Assembly (NCBI GenBank): GCA_009746045.1
Contig: RPFO01000246.1
Coordinates: 431,001 to 467,500, forward strand
DNA from: Mesostigma viride
Lineage: Eukaryota > Streptophyta > Mesostigmatophyceae > Mesostigmatales > Mesostigmataceae
Length of the DNA stretch: 36,500 nucleotides
Direction: 5' to 3'
Shown: piece by piece, positions 1 through 10,528 of the stretch
How the letters are laid out: each line of letters begins with the position of its first letter
Numbering within the stretch: position 1 is the stretch's first letter
Program-made: the position numbers and the translations under genes
Notes under the pieces: generated by a model
Told to the model about the DNA's origin: nothing
The model's database searches: none
The model's input: the letters and a program-made list of their open reading frames with translations, nothing else

Positions 1-452
1 CAGGATAGCGTATAGGTTTATTGTACAAGAGCGCTGGGTTCCATTCCCTCCCACTTTATAGGCATGTTTGAACTAACCAATCATTTCAGTGGGGGGGTAG
101 CTAATGAAAGCGGTGTTTGCGCCAACTTTACCACAGCTGCCCTGCCTCCCTGAAAGTACAACCTGTATAGCGCTAGGGTAGATGGGTGTCTTTTTTGGGA
201 ACATGTGGCGTTCGATACCAGGGCCCATGCTCATTGCTAATTGGAGATGCTACGCCTCCACATCGTGCACATTCAAATTTTCTCAAGCCCTGTGCATGGT
301 GTGTTGTGGGTACTAACACGAATTCCAACGCCAAAGCAGGGTCCCATAACCATGCCAGTCTGCAGTGTGTGTTCTATGTTTAAGCCGCAATGTACTTCCA
401 GGATCTGGTTGTGGTGTCGGTCCACAGGGAGGGGGTGGGGGAGGGGCGGGGC

Positions 453-537
<85 letters not shown>

Positions 538-856
538 GGAGAGGGGGGGTTGGGGATGGCTCAATGTGTGTGTTAATTCTGTGTATGTGCGCATTCATGC
601 CTAGTTGTGCCTCTGTTTGTGTAATGGCAGCTGTGCTTGACGATGGCAGAAGTATTTTCAGCTAGGTGTGTGTAAGTACGTATTTGATGCGCACTACGCG
701 CCCTATGGGCTATTGCTGTGCCTGGCATGGCCTCACTGGAGACCTGTGTGCCTTGTTGCGTTTGTTTATCTGCGCACGCGCTGCCCTCGCTGCATGGCTG
801 ACCTTTTACTCTCCTCCCGTACTTGCATGCGTGCTGGACACAATGTCGGACTCCAG
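1..856. other. Left flank, probably intron of the RhoGAP/FAM13-like gene
   Basis: No exon is recognised here. An acceptor AG at 855-856 precedes the first supported exon of the downstream gene, so this stretch is most simply the tail of an intron whose upstream exons lie outside the window. It contains an AG dinucleotide array at 455-532. Open frames overlapping that array are poly-(Glu-Arg) or poly-(Leu-Ser) artefacts. Confidence 0.5.
455..532. repeat. (AG)n microsatellite, about 78 bp
   Basis: An uninterrupted AG dinucleotide tract is directly visible, preceded by a G-rich stretch (about 427-451). It lies in presumed intron and generates long spurious open frames on both strands. Confidence 0.95.
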
Positions 857-975
857 TCCAACGCATGGCGGCCAGCGCCAACATGGCAACCTCGATCGTG
901 GCCATGCTCATCCGCCACCACGACTCCCTTTTTCCCGGCACAGCGGAACGCTGCCAGCTGCTGCAGCAGCAGCAG
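857..975 (+). CDS. Exon: C-terminal RhoGAP helix
   Basis: Acceptor CCAG at 853-856 and donor GTATAT at 976. The exon starts two bases into a codon and ends in phase 0 after a Gln run from CAG codons. Its translation contains MATSIVAMLIRHHDSLF, which fits the closing helix of RhoGAP domains (hydrophobic residues, then LI-x-H-H-D-x-L-F). Catalytic residues of the domain are not in the window, so GAP activity cannot be judged. Confidence 0.55.
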
Positions 976-3900
976 GTATATTGCGCTATCTGTAGGCATT
1001 TCGCCTGCCTGCAAATATACAAGGCACGGCATGGGCCTGGCGCTTTGATACAAGTGACTAAACATTCTTTCTGCTTTAAGGAGAAACAGCGGTTGCCATG
1101 TGGGTGTGAGATTGTGGAGACAGTAGATGTTCATGGCTTCATTATCGTGCATTTCTGATGGTGCTGTATTTGGTTTACGAGGGCTTTTTTTTCCTCACTG
1201 GATTTTTATAGGCTGGTGTCTGTACGATGCTGCTTACGCTATCTATGCACCTGGTCGGACGGAGAAGTGCACGCCACACCTCGGGCATGGGTTCACACAC
1301 AGGCTATCTCAGGCCTGTGATCATTGACCGTTGTGGCTCTTGGACATGGTGCTATTGCTAGGGACAGTGTGGGCATGTGCCTGCCAATGTGGCAGCTTGC
1401 TGCGTGCTGGACACCTGCACATTAAAGATACAAGATTTGTCATGGCACATACAAATGGACTTGATTACCATTGTCCTTGTGCCTCCCCATGGATAGCTCA
1501 TGCGAGCCCGGCCTTCGTCTGCCTGGTTGTGGCTCGGCTGATTGCAGCGCGCGTCAAAGGTTGCTGCCGACGTGATTGCGGAGGAGGACCCCGCCATGTT
1601 CCTCATCTCAGCGGCGTCATCCCCTGCCACGTCACCCATGCGGTCGCTACCAGCCAGAGCACCTGCTGTGCGCCTGGTGCAGTCCCAAGGGGTGACCCTG
1701 GGTGGCCATCTGAACATTTCCGGCCGCGACAGCCTCGCACGACCGCTAGAGTCCACGAGGACTGCAGAGGGAATGATGTAAGTGGCTGGGACTCTGGCAG
1801 TTCACACTTGGCTGCCTTGAACGAAGGTGTGCCTGGCCTCTGTTGGGCAGTCCGTCGTGCGTATCTCATATCCTTTCATTTACACTTTGCACCCACTGGA
1901 AGCTGAGGCGGGCTCACAGCGCACATTTCCCCTCCAGCCACGGACTGTTTAGCGATGGGTTCAGCATGCTGGATCATTGCAGGCCCCTAGGGTGCATAAC
2001 CTGTTATCTCAACAAGATGCTTCTGGCGAGCTTCTGGTGCAGGCTGCCCCAATTTTCAAGGCCCCAGTGCCATGCGCCTTACATTTCGTCTCATCCCTTC
2101 TGGCCTGCGTCAAGTTCCTTGGGTTGGTTCAATGGTTGTGAGGCGTGTTTATTGTTGTTTGGTGCTGGTACTGATATAGTAAGAGCAGACAGTTCAACCT
2201 TTTACTGTAATCAATGCCTGTGCAAATGCATGACATGGACAAAAACTCTCCCTTGCTTGCACCCTTACATTGCTGGCCGTCTTTCAAGATGGCTTGCTGC
2301 CCATTTTCCGTCCTCTAGGCACCTTGCCATCGTGTGCATGAGCACTTGCCTTCGTTTATGCCTTGTGCGATCGCTTTCTCGCACCGAATGCATGTATCAA
2401 ATAGTGCAGGCGTGCCCCTCACGTGCGTGACTCTGGGGTCCGACACTCCTGCTGCTCGCACTCTCTGTAGTCTTTCTCCCTTATGCTTCGTCGTCTGGAA
2501 TACGTACTGTATGTCCATCTACCCCACAGCCAAGAGGCCGCAAACGCAGGAGAGGAGTGGGCCTCGTTTCTGACCTCGGGAGATGACTCCGGTGAGGCCG
2601 AGCATCTGATGTGCAACCTGGTATGGGAGACCCATCCAGTAGAGGTGGCTGGAGGGCTGGCCAAACCAGGCCACTCAGCAAAAGGGGCGGATTCGCCCAT
2701 CATTCGCTACGTGGATGAGCTGGCCACCGGCACAGTTCTGTCGGCCCTATTTAACGACAGCGACTCGCTGGACATGGTAAGCTACACAGTGTGCAGGAGA
2801 TGGCGTTGCGCGTAACAGTTGTCACTGTAGTTATGTACTGGCCCCTGGCACTTGCATGCCTAGCTCCCAACAACAGCAGGTGCTAAGGGAGCGTTGGATA
2901 ATCCTACCTGTGCACTCAGTTATCCTTCTGAAGCATGGCAGGGCCCCATTTTCGTTCAATCAATCTGGCTTGTCCGATGAGCTGAGTTAGCCTTCCAGCC
3001 ATGCAGTACGGCACTGACCAAAGCCTGTGGGCAGAGGAGTCCAGCATGGCAACCCTGCCACTTGCTGGGCCGTCCACTCTGTGGTGGACCTACTGTAACT
3101 GACAATACTTTTTTAGTGGCTGCATTTCTCATTGCAATGTCTTCTCTCACCGTACTATGGCCACAGCAAATCCTTTTCATTTCATCGATGATGCTTGTGT
3201 GTTCTCCCGCCACCGGTAACACCCTGTTCTAATGCCTATTTACTTTGAGTAGATGGTGTGGGTGGCTGCGGATTCCTTGCTGCTGTTGCTATCGATTTTT
3301 GTCGAGGTTATCCAGGACAACCACTGCAATCACATGAGATGGCTCTGTGTTCTGGTCATCCAAGTGGGCGACTCGCAATAAGCCCATGCCGTCCGTGATG
3401 TCCCCTTCTTGGCGATACTTGGTGCTACCCCCTGTTATCTCGTAATCTCTCTCCTTGTCCGTCATGTGATTGTTTTTCTGAATGCCCCTGGTCCACCTCG
3501 TGCCGCATCCCTTTCCAGCCCATGCTCAAGCCATGGGCAAGGGAAGCCATCCTGGGTGGTCCCAAGGCCACATCCCCACTCGGCCCCCATGCCCCGAAAC
3601 AGGGCCCGACCAGCCGCTTCCCCGCCCCTGATGCCGAGCTCAGCCCCCGGCGTCCCTGCGGTACCATCAGCAGTGGCGTTGCATCGGCCACGCAGCGCGC
3701 ACAAGGGGATGCCAGCCTCGTGCCGGGCATACTGGTGCGTGAGTCGTCGCTGGACTCGGAGGAGAGCGAGCAGCCCTTCCCTGTTGGCCTGCTGGGTAAC
3801 CTGTCCCCCACGCGCAGCATCAGCGAGCCGATCGGGGACGACATGAACGCCTGCACGGTAGAGGGGGCGCTGTATGCGGCCACGTCGCAGGCGAGTCGCA

Positions 3901-5306
3901 GGCAGGAAGCGGGTCTGGTCACCACCACTGCCAACATGGCCGCGTCCATGATTCTTGCGACAAGCCTGTCTGCGTGTGTGGACGCAAGCATCGGTGTGGG
4001 CACCGGCGAGCCCACAGCGCTTGGTGGTGGTAACGGCGACGGCGGCGTTGCGGTGCCGCTGGCCCCGCTGGGCGTGGGCGTGAGCGCGACGGTGGGCGCA
4101 CTGCTGGAGCGGTCGCGGCAGAAGCTGACGGAGGAGAAGGCGGAGCTCAAAGCCATGCTGCGCAAGTGGAACGAGGACTTCTGCATCATGCACGGGCGCG
4201 AGGTGAGCGCACGTGCAACATGGCCCACAGCCCAGCCGCCCGGCCCGCAGGAGCTGTTGCACGGGGTCTGCTCGCATGGGTTCTGTGGTTGGATTGGCCC
4301 ACGGGAGAAAATTGAGTGGGGCGCTTGCATCCTTGGATGTGCTCGACCGACCAGCCATCCCGTTGGCAGCCAGGAAGATGTTTGGGGGGGGACGAAATAT
4401 GCCTGGATTACTAAGGCCTCTCTCACGCTTGAGCGCCCGGAACCTATTGTTTTTTCGGGTCCGTCCCCTACTTGTCCCCTTTTTTTTGGTGCTTGGGACA
4501 AGCACCTTTTCCGTATCCGATTCCGAGTGATCGAATTCCGTTTTCGGGTCCCATTCCTTAACTTGTCGTAAAGTTGTGGCACGTGCGGGAAAGACTTAAG
4601 CAGCTGAACATAAACTTACTACATCGGACTGAAAACTACGTACAAGGTGCGGTGCATTCCGCAGGACGCACGACTTGTTAAGTACGCGTTCATAGCAGTC
4701 CTGTATACCAATTTCGTCGTTGCCCCAAGCCCGGAGCTGGGACAAGTCGTAATTGGTGCCCCCCAGCCAAGCAGCAGGGCGCCGTGCCGACCCAATTTGG
4801 AATTAGGAACCTATTTCGGGCAAGCGTGACTGGACGGAGACGAAATATGGTGAATTTTGGACAAGCGTCAGAGGAACTTCGCGAAATAGGTCGTACCCCT
4901 AAAAAGAAATTGGAAGTGGCCCAAGAGCGAGAGTGGCCTAATGGTCGATAGGGATGTGGGGCATCTCATTCAAAGTGAAGGTGTTTGTGCCTTGTCCCCT
5001 CCTGTTTGCTTTACTTGGTTTACTAAGGGATTTCATCCCAACCACCATCACTCTCATACCGCTCAACGTAATGGACTCCTGCCACCCTGCCGTGTGTACT
5101 GCCCCTGTTCTTCCCCCCTGGCCCCTGCCCTCCCTCACCCCTTTCTCCCCCCTCCCGACCTCACTCTTTGCCAGCCCGAGAAAGCGGATAAGGAGCCAAT
5201 GCGCGTGCACTATCTGCGGTATCACCGGCTGAAGCGGCGGCTGGACAAGATAACGCTGCCGTCCGCGGTGGGGGGGGCCATCTGCCACACCAGCCCCAGC
5301 CCCAGC

Positions 5307-5356
<50 letters not shown>

Positions 5357-6908
5357 CAGGGGAGACAAGAATGTACATACAAACGCAGGGGAGCCGCTTG
5401 CGCCCAGTGTGTCCACCGGCACGGACGCAAACCGCCTGCCATGGATGTCGGTGGCGGTGAGTTCCTCGGTCTGCACCATAGCTGCTCTGCCACCTAGCTG
5501 GAGACAGCTTTGTCAGCGCGTGAGTGTGGAACAGAGAGTATGGTGGCCTGTAGCATGTTTTTCGGCAATGGTCGTGTGGACGTGGTCCTCACAGAAGGGG
5601 CACGGATACCCCCACCCCATCTGCCTTGGGTTTTCTGTTCCACAGCCAGCCGTCTTCCAACGGCATTCGCTTACATAATCTTGTCACCCGCGGTTGTTAC
5701 TGTGCACATTATTGTATTGGGCTGTGCTGTGTGCGGCCAGGAACCTGGGAGCTTCCCACGCAATGGGGCGGTGTCGCTGTCGAAGGATGCAGCTTGTGCC
5801 AGGTTGGTTGCTTGTGCTCTGCTTCAGCTGCCTCCCCTCAAGGTGTCCAGGTGGACCCTGGTCTTTGTGGGACTTCAAAACCCCCATTTCTTTGGGGGGG
5901 GGGGGGGAAAGCTTCTGTTTCTTGCCTTTGTATGGCTCTGCTACATTTTTCGTCTCCCGTGGTTGCGGCGGCATGGATTACATCACACCTGTGTACCTGG
6001 TTGTTATCACATCACGTCCGCTTTCACCCTGTCCAGGCAGCATGGCTAGGTTAATGGTTGACTGTGGCTATGATGAAATGTCGTTTACTTGCGTGGGATG
6101 GCCTGTGCGGTTCAAGGGTGAAGGCACCCTGCTGAGGTGACCCTACCATTGCCAGTCATGCAGGACTTTTGTGCCGTTTTATGGGTGGCGTTCTTTTCTC
6201 ATTTACCCCCAGCGCTCCTCAACTGCCCACAGCTATTGCAATAGTATGTTCAATAGTTGAAACAGTTGGCGAGAGGCCGGACTACTTTCGTAGACGGGGG
6301 CTCAAAAATCAAGTTCGAATTTTATGTTGAGTAGCGCAATCGACAGATCTCCGCGAGAGGATCCTGGATCATACTTTCGATTCCGGAAAAATCCGTTTTC
6401 AGTTGAGCGATACTAGGCCTACAAGATAGGTGAAATTGGATATAAGCTGATACTTCAGCATCACATGCGCCAAAGCTAAGACAGACCAAGTAGCTCATTG
6501 GGGGGTCCAAACAAAAGTTTTGGTAGTGCAAGTGATAGATCTTGATAAGGGCACTCAGAATCTGAATGTCACGTCCCAGGAATTGTCCATATTCTAACGG
6601 CACGGACCAAAATATGTTACTCGCAACCCGAAACATTAATTAATTCGCCAAACTGTGCTCTTTTCTGCCGTAGTCCGGTCTCTCGCCAACTGTTTGAATT
6701 GGCGCTTTGGTTAGATGCTTGCGGACCCAACAATTATCCTCACACACCCCGGCGTAAAGTGCATCATCGTGGCTTGCACAGGATTGCTTGCGACACATGG
6801 TTTGTCTTGCTGGAGGGAGGGAGGGAGGGACGGACGGACGGACGGACGGACGGACGGACGGACGGACGGACGGACGGACGGACGGACGGACGGACGGACG
6901 GACGGACG

Positions 6909-6940
<32 letters not shown>

Positions 6941-8971
6941 GATGAACGGAAGGAAGTACGGACGGACAGACGACAGACGGACGAACGGAAGGAAGTACGG
7001 ACAGACAGACAGACAGACGGACGGACGGAAGGAAGGAAGGAAGGAAGTACGGACGGACAGACAGACAGACGGACGAACGGAAGGACGGACGGACGGATGG
7101 CGGGCAGGCGGGCCGGCCCATGGCGTGCTTACTCTTCAAGGCGTGGTGTTGTGCTGCGTCACACATTGGGCTCTTCTCCTTGGCCCTCCATGTTCTATCC
7201 CTGGGCACTGCCCTACAGGTGCGACCCGTCCCATGTGGCGCTGGGCGAAGCCAAGCAGCAGCTGCAGTCCATCCTGAACGCATTTGAGGATGAGCTGCGC
7301 GAGAAGAATGGTGGGGCGCCCATCAGCGTGCAGGACAAGCTGGTCATGGGGCCGGTCTACCGAGAGTACAAGGTGAGCGGCTGATACACACACCTGGTGA
7401 GCCCGCACATTGCATCTGTTGGCAGCGGTTGGGGCCAATGGGATGTCCGCCGTGTGTTCCTCATGACATCAAGGGTAGGACGGGGTGAGGAGTGCTGTGC
7501 TGCGTGCAGATTATGGTGTGGGTGCTTGCGTGATTGGGTGTTTTCTGAGGAAATTGAGGGTATTCAAGTATGGTTTGGACAGGTTTGTGCGTGTATTGGT
7601 AGCATCGCGGTATATCGTAACCCTTTTTTTCCCCAACGCGATACATTGCGTTGTAGGGTTAGAAAGCAATTTATCGCGTTGTAATCTGACACGCGGCAAA
7701 TCCAGTAGATATGAGATGTTGGGTCTGCGAATCGGTTCAGAGGTCACATACATCCTCGAGAATCTCCAAAGAAATTTGGTGCATTTTTGCGATTTTTTTT
7801 TTTGACGGCCGTACACAAGAATTCACCACTGAACTTTGGTGTCAGCGCGGGTGAAGGAGTTTGTACGATGCATCATGGTTTCTGGGTGTGCCATGTGTCA
7901 CCTTGCACCCCGATGTGTCGCATTATCAAGCCTAATCACGATGGAAGAGAAATCCATTAGAAACCCAGCACCTCCCTCTCCGTGAGGCACGGACGAAGCA
8001 GGTTGTAAGAATGGATTATGCTTTTGCTGTGGCTTCCTGTTAGTCATGCACAGCATGAAAGTATGATATATTATGCATGTTAGTTGTTGTCTAAGAGGTA
8101 AACAACCTATTTACAACAATTTGAACCTCGTAGCTCATGATGGCCCCATGTACGGGGCTTGTGCCGGTGCGTCATGGTGTCAGGGGCCATTACTGCTCAC
8201 TGCGTAGTGCTTGTGATGCAGCAATGAAATGTCGCTGCAGTGGCCACTTGGCCATGAGTTTTGTGCCGCACAGTCTACACATGTTGCCCATAGGTCACAC
8301 AAAATTGCAGATTTTTTTTCGGAACGTTTTGTGAATAAACGCATGAGCTGTCACCTAGGGTCATGAAACCGCCGTCATGACCAGACCCCCCTGTGCTCAA
8401 ACCATTGTATGTCTTTATTGAATCAGTATCTGGTAAGTCTCAGGAGCTAAAAAAAAAAAACTGAGAATCATGGGCTTTCTGGAGAGCATGTCCATGTCCA
8501 TGAAAACAAATTCATGATGTGCTATGCGCGTTCTACAAAAAGCTTACAACACGATATATCGCGTTCTAAAAGAAAAAGCACGGGTTAATCGGATGCTTGT
8601 ATGCTCTTTGTGTGTACAGTAAGGGGCATAGATATGTCGTGCATGAATATTGGCGAAGTTTGTGCACATTTCTCCAGGGGTCTTCTTTCTGCCTCTCCCA
8701 CATCACCCCGGCTGTTTTGATGTTTGGCTCTAATCCCGTGGCTCATAGGTTTTGCCTGTGCGGGATCCCTTGTGGCCACCAACATCCGTCTCCTAATGAA
8801 TTCATCACTGCACAGCTTATCAAGGAGCGCATTATTGCGATTGAAAAGGCAGCATGCACATGCACCACTGGGAGTACCAAGATGCTGATGGGTGACACCA
8901 GCAACAAGGAGAACAGTGGCGCTGCTGCCATGAACATGGCACCAAGTGTAGGTCGTCTGCCAGTACTGTAG
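857..8971 (+). CDS. RhoGAP/FAM13-like protein, 3' part of a multi-exon gene
   Basis: Probable Rho-family GTPase-activating protein of FAM13 type. Exons (inferred): 857-975, 1548-1777, 2530-2776, 3519-4202, 5175-5456, 7219-7372, 8816-8971, stop TAG 8969-8971. All junctions are GT-AG and phases agree except between exons 5 and 6. The first exon (ANMATSIVAMLIRHHDSLF) resembles the last helix of a RhoGAP domain; the rest of that domain would lie upstream of the window. Exons 2-4 are low-complexity Ser/Pro/Ala-rich linker. The end of exon 4 plus exon 5 carries a FAM13-type motif (ELKAMLRKWNEDFCIMHGRE, then PEKADKEPMRVHYLRYHRL). Exons 6-7 carry a second copy (LQSILNAFEDELREKNGG ... VYREYK joined to LIKERIIAIE). 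A poly-Ser run follows motif 1. Family assignment rests on motif shape. The final exon could instead splice on at a GTAGGT near 8949. About 620 residues are visible. Confidence 0.68.
976..1547 (+). other. Intron 1
   Basis: Bounded by GTATAT and TTGCAG. No repeat or second gene was recognised inside. Short open frames on both strands show no recognisable motif. Confidence 0.5.
1778..2529 (+). other. Intron 2
   Basis: Bounded by GTAAGT at 1778 and CCACAG at 2524-2529. The upstream exon ends with two bases (AT) of a codon completed by the first C of the next exon, which supports the join. Nothing else was recognised in it. Confidence 0.65.
2777..3518 (+). other. Intron 3
   Basis: Bounded by GTAAGC at 2777 and TTTCCAG at 3512-3518, phase 0 on both sides. 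No mobile element or RNA gene was recognised inside. Confidence 0.65.
4203..5174 (+). other. Intron 4, splitting the first FAM13-type motif
   Basis: Bounded by GTGAGC at 4203 and TTGCCAG at 5168-5174, phase 0. It interrupts the motif after HGRE; PEKADKEP follows at the start of the next exon. The intron contains loosely repeated words (GACGAAATATG at about 4392 and 4838; GGAACCTATT at about 4439 and 4807; TGGGACAAG at about 4494 and 4738), possibly a decayed repeat with no clear ends. Confidence 0.65.
5304..5359 (+). repeat. (AGC)n coding microsatellite encoding poly-Ser
   Basis: About 17 near-consecutive AGC codons lie in the frame of exon 5 and encode serine, with one synonymous AGT and one AAC (Asn) near the end. 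The array is in frame, so length changes would alter the Ser run without shifting the frame. Confidence 0.85.
6262..6693. mobile_element. Intronic MITE with TIRs and 5-bp target duplication
   Basis: Terminal inverted repeats begin ACAGTTGGCGAGAG and continue with CCGGACTAC at both ends, with one mismatch over about 24 bp. The element is flanked by TTGAA at 6257-6261 and 6694-6698. At 432 bp with no transposase it is non-autonomous. A 5-bp duplication with a CAG-type end fits some hAT-like groups, but the superfamily is not settled. Confidence 0.75.
6811..7102. repeat. GGAG/CGGA/CAGA tetranucleotide array
   Basis: A roughly 290-bp array starts with GGAG units, continues with an almost pure CGGA block at about 6829-6914, then CAGA and mixed CGGA, GGAA and GGAT units. 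It ends about 110 bp before the next splice acceptor. Thr-Asp-Gly-Arg frames on plus and Pro-Ser-Val-Arg frames on minus are artefacts of the repeat. Confidence 0.95.
7373..8815 (+). other. Intron 6, splitting the second FAM13-type motif
   Basis: Bounded by GTGAGC at 7373 and TGCACAG at 8809-8815, phase 0. The join YREYK to LIKERI restores a continuous motif. The intron contains several copies of a CGCGATATATCGT-like word, some inverted (about 7605-7618, 7635, 7670, 8551-8563), possibly ends of a degraded foldback element. Confidence 0.6.
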
Positions 8972-9717
8972 AGGACAGCTTGGATGAGTATTATATCCCC
9001 CTCTTGTGACTAATTGTTTGGGGCATGATGCAGACGCTTTTCGTAACTTTCATGTGATTTTTCTTCTACATAAGATGATGAGATTGGCATAGTACTCCGT
9101 GGCATGCCCATGCGCACGCAAGTGCTTACCTAGGTCGATAATTCAAAGAAGGCATCTGGCGCACTGGGAAGAAGTCAAGTTTTGGTTCCTGTGCACTTGT
9201 AACAAGTATCTATTGTATCTCTTTTGTTTTCCACACCCCACCATTGTGGGCAGCTCGCAGTCACATACTCTCGCGATGCCCTAGGATCCGGAGGCGTCCG
9301 TCCTATAGTCAGCGAAAGTTGGTGCGAGAGGTCCCCAGTTCGATTCCGGTCGGATTCATTTGCAGATCGCGTTTTTCCGCGTTTTCCGCGGACCGGCACT
9401 GAACGCAAATGGTTTTCACCTTTGCGGCGTGCCAAATCAGAACATACTCTCTTTACTGTTCCTGTGTGCACCGGTGGGTCATTTGGGGGTCGTGCATTGC
9501 TGCAGACATTAAAGAACGAAAGATTATCCAATAATGGAAAAATCGATGAAACTACCAACACTTCATCGTTGGATTGTACTAGGACGCTCATGCATGAGGC
9601 CTTCACAGATTATTCTTTTGTTTCCCAGCCTGTTATCGAACTTTTTGGCAGATCATCGTCTAATGAAGTGAGACAACTATGCATGCCTGGACGCATGGCG
9701 ATCCAACGCCGTGGAAT
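8972..9717 (+). other. Presumed 3'UTR and downstream flank of the RhoGAP/FAM13-like gene
   Basis: No domain was recognised. A TGTAA at 9198-9202 matches the polyadenylation word common in chlorophyte algae and would give a 3'UTR of about 240 bp; this is inference. A 193-codon open frame begins at 9224, but it runs through a tRNA-like remnant and into a retroelement tail, so it is probably not a real gene. Confidence 0.35.
9297..9354 (+). other. tRNA-like remnant (pseudo-tRNA or SINE head)
   Basis: The stretch opens TCCGTCCTATAGTCAG and closes GTTCGATTCCGGTCGGA. The internal GTTCGATTCC is a near-consensus B box, and TATAGTCAG resembles the A-box region of Glu/Asp tRNAs. The ends TCCGTCC and GGTCGGA pair in six of seven positions. 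It is only 58 nt and lacks a proper anticodon arm and T stem, so it is not a functional tRNA. Confidence 0.3.
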
Positions 9718-10528
9718 TAATGAATTAATTATCAACATCACTCCGTTGGGAGTCAATGTAGCACATATCCCTGAGAAGGGGCATATGGCTTTGAATACAT
9801 CCTAGGCTACTTCATGCAAGGGTGGGAATGTAAGCTACCCGTGCTCTAGGTGCACCAGGGCACCCGCACCACCATGCTGTCTCAGGTTCAACCCGCCTAA
9901 GGGGGGGATCCTGGCACGGGGGAGGAAGATCATCATGGCTATACGTACAAGAGCTAGGACATGGCTTCTCGACAGACGTTGACCACAAGCCCTGGCAGGC
10001 CCCTCCTGCCACCCCAGACTAGGGAATATACCAGTAGTGTAGATTAGATAGGCTTAGCCTTTGCAACCCTTGCCACCCTTGGTCTGGCCGGCCCCCAGCG
10101 GCTTGGACAGCCAGGGCGGCACATTCTGACCTGGCCTGGCCCCAAGGACATTCCCAAAAGGGTAGGGAAACCTGTCACCAACTACGTTCAGATGCTGCTG
10201 GACGACCTCGTGGTCCCAGCCCAGTTTGAGCACCGCATCCACTCTCTCTCCCGTCTTTGGACTGCCATGCAGGACAAGACGCGGTGGAAGAAGATTGTGA
10301 AGGCACACACGCCCGACCCTGTGGACAAGCCACCTCCCCCCAAGCGGAGGAGGCGTTTTGATGAGTAGTGCAGTTAGGATTTTCTAGATAGAGTTAGGAT
10401 AGTTCGATCATGCGGCTTCCTCCACCCCATCCATCATGAAATATGTGCTACACTGACCTCCCCACGGAGGCATGTTATAATTTAATTTTTTTAATTTAAT
10501 TTAGCCTTTGCAAGTGGCCCACGCGCAT
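9718..10528 (-). mobile_element. ORF1-only element remnant with 5' inversion
   Basis: From the left: a TTAATTAA-type tail, then the antisense 3' hairpin (about 9731-9765) and 3'UTR up to about 9975. The orientation then flips: 9976-10066 and 10514-10528 match the sense strand of the ORF1 C-terminus and early 3'UTR of the copy at 15000-15110. The 145-bp part that should lie between is missing. Inversion with a junction deletion is the signature of twin priming during target-primed reverse transcription. A LINE-B copy interrupts it at 10067-10500. Confidence 0.7.
10067..10500 (+). mobile_element. LINE-B, 5'-truncated 3' end
   Basis: Encodes the last part of the LINE-B ORF2 (GRHILTWPGPKDIPKRVG ... 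KRRRRFDE, stop near 10366), then a 3'UTR with the hairpin at about 10446-10478 and an AATTT-type tail. It is flanked by a perfect 13-bp duplication, TTAGCCTTTGCAA, at 10054-10066 and 10501-10513, so the insertion is exactly delimited. It nearly matches the copy ending at 31086. Confidence 0.9.

Larger units (their letters stand above)
5457..7218 (+). other. Intron 5 with MITE and tetranucleotide array
   Basis: Bounded by GTGAGT at 5457 and CCTACAG at 7212-7218. It holds a poly-G run near 5894-5907, a 432-bp TIR element at 6262-6693 and a long CGGA-type array at about 6811-7102. The upstream exon ends in phase 0, but the downstream exon is read in frame only if two bases of a codon precede it. 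Either a small exon in this interval was missed or one of the two splice sites is wrong. Confidence 0.5.

Noticed and set aside
313-604. Long open frames with Leu-Ser, Arg-Glu or Glu-Arg runs
   Set aside because: They are produced by the AG dinucleotide tract on both strands and have no motif outside it.
3425-4582. 385- and 347-codon minus-strand frames
   Set aside because: They are opposite the GC-rich exon 3519-4202, whose plus-strand frame has matching splice sites, phase and motif. The minus frames have no recognisable domain.
6699-7384. Frames of about 190 codons rich in Thr-Asp-Gly-Arg or Pro-Ser-Val-Arg
   Set aside because: Products of the CGGA-type array. Only the last part of one frame (from 7220) coincides with a real exon.
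9224-9805. 193-codon plus-strand frame
   Set aside because: It passes through a tRNA-like stretch and ends inside a retroelement tail and 3'UTR, so it cannot be a conserved gene as read.
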